From positions 62,001-126,000 of the forward strand of contig JAVKIE010000002.1 of assembly GCA_031459615.1 (NCBI GenBank): a stretch of DNA of 64,000 nucleotides, read 5' to 3'. Below are positions 61,315 to 64,000 of the stretch, piece after piece. The translations under genes and the position numbers were made by a program. Under the pieces are notes generated by a model, which saw only the letters and a list, made by a program, of their open reading frames with translations, did no database searches and was not told the origin of the DNA. The stretch comes from Calidihabitans tengchongensis (GTDB lineage Bacteria; Sysuimicrobiota; Sysuimicrobiia; Sysuimicrobiales; Kaftiobacteriaceae). Position 1 is the stretch's first letter; every line of letters starts with the position of its first letter.

Positions 61315-64000
61315 GTGGACGACGGCATCGACATCGAGCGAGACGCCTGCGGGGTGGGGTTTGTCGCCGACGTGGCCGGCCGCCGCAGCCACGCCATCCT
61401 CGCCCAGGCCCTGGCCGCCGTCGCCCACCTTCGCCACCGGGGGGCGGTGAGCGCCGACGGGCGCACCGGGGACGGCGCCGGGGTCCTGACCCAGCTGCCC
61501 TACGAACTGCTGCGCCGGGACCTGGCCTTCAGCCTGCCCCCGGACCGCGTGGCCGCCGGGATGGTCTTCCTGCCCCGGCGCGACCTCGACCGGGCACGCG
61601 CGCTGGTGGAACAGACCCTGGCCGCCGGCGGCCTGCCCGTCGTCGGCTGGCGTGCAGTCCCCACAGACCCGGACGCGCTGGGGGACCACGCCCGCGGCAC
61701 GCGGCCGGAGATCGCCCAGGTGGTGGTGGCGCGGCCGGCGGGCCTGGACCCGGACGCTTTCGAACGCGTCCTGTACCTGTGCCGGCGGCGGATCGAGCGG
61801 CGCGCGCAGCAGGCCGGCCTCGACCTGTACATCGCCTCCCTGTCGGGCCGGACCATGGTGTACAAGGCCCTGCTGTCCTCGCCGGCGCTGCCCCGCTTCT
61901 ACCCGGACCTGACCGATCCCGCCTACGCCACGGCCCTGGCCGTCTTCCACCAGCGCTACAGCACCAACACCTTTCCCAGCTGGCGCCTGGCCCAGCCGTT
62001 CCGGCTGCTGGCCCATAACGGCGAGATCAACACGCTGACGGGCAACGTGCTGTGGATGCGCGCCCGGGAGGCCTCTCTGCGCTCGGCCCTGTGGGACGAG
62101 GTCCTCGACGACCTGCGCCCGGTGGTGCAGGAGGGGGGGAGCGACAGCGCGATGCTGGACAATGTCGCCGAACTGCTGGCGCTGTCCGGCCGCCGCCTGC
62201 CCCACGTCCTGGCGATGTTGGTCCCCCAGGCCTGGGAAGACGCGCCCGGCGTGGATCCGGCCGTGCGGGCGTTCTATGCGTACCACGCCTGTCTCACCGA
62301 ACCCTGGGATGGCCCGGCCGCCCTGGCATTTTCCGACGGGACGGTGGTGGGGGGCGCCCTGGACCGCAACGGCCTGCGCCCGGCCCGGTACCTGGTGACG
62401 CGCGACGGCCGGGTGATCCTGGCATCCGAGGCCGGCGTCCTGGACATCCCTCCCGAGGAAGTGGCGGAGAAAGGGCGCCTGGGTCCGGGGCAGATGCTGG
62501 TGGTGGACACCGCCCGCGCTCAGGTGACGCGCGATCCCGACGTCAAGGCCGGGCTGGCGCGCCGTCAGCCGTATGGCGAGTGGGTACGCCGCCACCTGGT
62601 CAGCCTGCCCGCGCGGCCGGCGGGGCGTGCGGAGGTGCCGGGAACCGACGGGGTGCCGCTGCCCGTCCGCCAGCGCGCCTTCGGGTACACCGCCGAAGAG
62701 GTGGAGCGTATCCTGCGCCCGATGGTCCGCGAGCGGAAGGACCCGGTCTTCTCCATGGGCGACGACACGCCGCCGGCGGTCCTGGCGCAGCGGCCGCGCC
62801 TGCTCTATCACTACTTCAAGCAGCGCTTCGCCCAGGTGACCAACCCGCCGATCGACCCCCTGCGGGAGCGGGCCGTCATGTCCCTGGCGGTCCTGGTGGG
62901 CCCGCGGCCGTCGCTGCTGGAGGAGACGCCCGAACACGCGCGCCTCCTGCGCCTGCCCTCGCCCGTGCTCCTGCCCGACGAGCTGCGGTGGATCTGCGAG
63001 CACGGCCCCTACCGGGTGCGGCCGCTGCTGGCGCGCTTTCCCGCCGATCGGGGGGTCCAGGGACTGCGGGACGCGCTGGCGGAACTGGACGACGCCGCCG
63101 CCCAGGCTGCGGCGGCCGGCGAGCTGGTCTTGCTGCGGGATGGAGACATCGCTGCCGGATGGGCGCCGATCCCGATGCTGCTGGCGGTGGGCGCCGTGCA
63201 CCACGGGCTGATCCGGAGGGGGCTGCGGATGCAGACCGCCATCCTGGTCGAGACCGCCGAGGCGCGGGAGGTCCACCACCTGGCGTGTCTGGTGGGCTAC
63301 GGCGCCAGCGCCGTGTGCCCGATCCTCGCCCTGCAGACGCTGGCGGCCGACCCCGAGCTGCCGGGCCCGGTGGCCGAGCGGTGGGCGGCCTACCGCGCGG
63401 CCCTGGAGGCCGGGCTGCTGAAGGTGATGTCCAAGATGGGGATCAGCACCGTCAGCGGCTACTGCGGCGCGCAAGTCTTCGAGGCCGTGGGCCTGTGCCG
63501 GGGCGTGGTGGAGACCTACTTCAGCGGGACGCCCTCGCGCCTACAAGGGATCGGGCTGGAGGAGATCGCCGCCGACGTCCTGGAGCGCCACCGGGCGGCG
63601 TGGGCCGACCCCGCGGGGCCGCTGCCGGACCCGGGCCTGGTCCGCTTCCGGCGGGGTGGCGAGTACCACGCCTTCAACCCCTACGTGGTGAAGGCCGCCC
63701 ACCGGGCCGCCCGCGAAGGCACCGACGCCGCCCGCGCCGCCCTGGACGGCCTAGTGACCTCCCGTCCGCCCACGGCGCTGCGCGATTTGCTGGAGCCGGT
63801 CCCCCGGTCTCCCATCCCCCTGGAGGAGGTGGAGCCGGCCGAGGCCATCCTGCGCCGCTTCGTCATCTCGGCCATGTCCTTCGGGGCCCTGAGCCGGGAG
63901 GCCCACGAAGCTCTGGCCATCGCCGCCAACCGCGTGGGAGCCCGCAACAACTGCGGGGAAGGCGGGGAGGATCCCCGACGCTACGGCACCGAGGCGAACA
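61315..64000 (+). CDS. gltB: Glutamate synthase large subunit (GOGAT), partial
   Basis: The first 895 codons of a large glutamate synthase, cut by the window end. A short propeptide MDDGIDIERDA leads to Cys12 (RDACGVGFVADVAG), the nucleophile of the glutamine amidotransferase class II domain. HLRHRGAVSADGRTGDGAG, FHQRYSTNTFPSWRLAQPFRLLAHNGEINTLTGN and DRNGLRPARYLVT continue that domain. The central domain follows, and the FMN domain starts at about 850 (AMSFGALSREAHEALAIAANRVGARNNCGEGGEDPRRYG). Makes two glutamates from glutamine and 2-oxoglutarate. The GTG at 61315 lies just behind GGGCGGGAGGCC. Expression is likely controlled by the ykkC-type leader. Confidence 0.96.
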   Translation, partial: MDDGIDIERDACGVGFVADVAGRRSHAILAQALAAVAHLRHRGAVSADGRTGDGAGVLTQLPYELLRRDLAFSLPPDRVAAGMVFLPRRDLDRARALVEQTLAAGGLPVVGWRAVPTDPDALGDHARGTRPEIAQVVVARPAGLDPDAFERVLYLCRRRIERRAQQAGLDLYIASLSGRTMVYKALLSSPALPRFYPDLTDPAYATALAVFHQRYSTNTFPSWRLAQPFRLLAHNGEINTLTGNVLWMRAREASLRSALWDEVLDDLRPVVQEGGSDSAMLDNVAELLALSGRRLPHVLAMLVPQAWEDAPGVDPAVRAFYAYHACLTEPWDGPAALAFSDGTVVGGALDRNGLRPARYLVTRDGRVILASEAGVLDIPPEEVAEKGRLGPGQMLVVDTARAQVTRDPDVKAGLARRQPYGEWVRRHLVSLPARPAGRAEVPGTDGVPLPVRQRAFGYTAEEVERILRPMVRERKDPVFSMGDDTPPAVLAQRPRLLYHYFKQRFAQVTNPPIDPLRERAVMSLAVLVGPRPSLLEETPEHARLLRLPSPVLLPDELRWICEHGPYRVRPLLARFPADRGVQGLRDALAELDDAAAQAAAAGELVLLRDGDIAAGWAPIPMLLAVGAVHHGLIRRGLRMQTAILVETAEAREVHHLACLVGYGASAVCPILALQTLAADPELPGPVAERWAAYRAALEAGLLKVMSKMGISTVSGYCGAQVFEAVGLCRGVVETYFSGTPSRLQGIGLEEIAADVLERHRAAWADPAGPLPDPGLVRFRRGGEYHAFNPYVVKAAHRAAREGTDAARAALDGLVTSRPPTALRDLLEPVPRSPIPLEEVEPAEAILRRFVISAMSFGALSREAHEALAIAANRVGARNNCGEGGEDPRRYGTEAN

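Noticed and set aside
1..64000. CRISPR arrays, tRNA or rRNA genes, insertion sequences other than the RAYT, prophage or integrase genes
   Set aside because: I looked for regular spaced repeats, tRNA-like cloverleaf ends and transposase motifs and found none besides the RAYT and its palindromes. A dedicated search with a tRNA and an RNA-family tool would settle it.

Overview
The window is a GC-rich bacterial chromosome segment (roughly 70% G+C by eye, not computed). GTG starts are common and 4-base ATGA/GTGA overlaps occur throughout. It carries a Gram-positive/Chloroflexota-type LexA box, a ykkC-family riboswitch and an MrfAB pair, and has no proteobacterial hallmarks. This fits a deep-branching high-GC lineage such as Sysuimicrobiota (CSP1-3), Limnochordia-like Firmicutes, Chloroflexota or Rokubacteria; the phylum is an inference. 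The content points to a scavenging heterotroph. About half the genes belong to solute-binding-protein transporters and small catabolic modules. There are two Tct systems (one cut by the window edge), one TRAP-TAXI, one Opp/Dpp ABC system, two NMT1/taurine-type ABC systems, one LctP-type permease and one DMT exporter. I saw no rRNA, tRNA, CRISPR array or prophage.

Layout. 1-8.2 kb (minus): a GntR-controlled operon with a condensing-enzyme-like protein, a two-subunit aconitase-family hydro-lyase, two half-length AbrB membrane proteins, a methylisocitrate-lyase-like enzyme, MmgE/PrpD and a tricarboxylate transporter. It resembles a carboxylic-acid pathway of methylcitrate or dimethylmalate type, with a perfect 18-bp palindrome over the promoter. 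8.3-13.1 kb: a zincin-like protein, a DadA-like oxidase and a TRAP-TAXI transporter. 13.2-22.7 kb (minus): OppABCDF plus HyuA/HyuB. 22.8-27.6 kb (plus): a secreted propeller protein, agmatinase/ureohydrolase and an ABC importer.

28.0-32.8 kb (minus): the most interesting locus. An MrfA-type helicase, an MrfB-type exonuclease and an internally duplicated Cas4/RecB-like nuclease with cysteine clusters are coupled by 4-base overlaps. They lie behind an exact LexA-box match, so I propose a DNA-damage repair operon with a third, undescribed component. 33-40 kb: cupredoxin, aldo-keto reductase, metallo-beta-lactamase-fold protein, DinB protein, GHL hydrolase, EamA and PdxA. 40.1-45.1 kb: a cytosine-deaminase-like enzyme with its ABC importer and a second DinB protein.

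45.1-55.3 kb (plus): a FadR-type regulator with an operator against its own start codon, a three-subunit 2-oxoacid:ferredoxin oxidoreductase carrying the oxalate oxidoreductase residues, a complete TctCBA, an LctP permease and a hydrolase. Together these look like an oxalate (or small 2-oxoacid) uptake and oxidation locus. 35.3 and 55.3 kb: two arrays of seven GGGGACAGTCCCC-type palindromes, the second next to a REP-associated tyrosine transposase (RAYT). 56.1-60.8 kb: a divergent respiratory or nitrosative module (12-TM oxidase-like protein, FAD reductase, cupredoxin, small membrane proteins) opposite a cysteine-rich, SufR-like regulator. 61.0-64.0 kb: glutamate synthase gltB (cut by the window end) behind a strong promoter and a ykkC-type, probably ppGpp-sensing, riboswitch.
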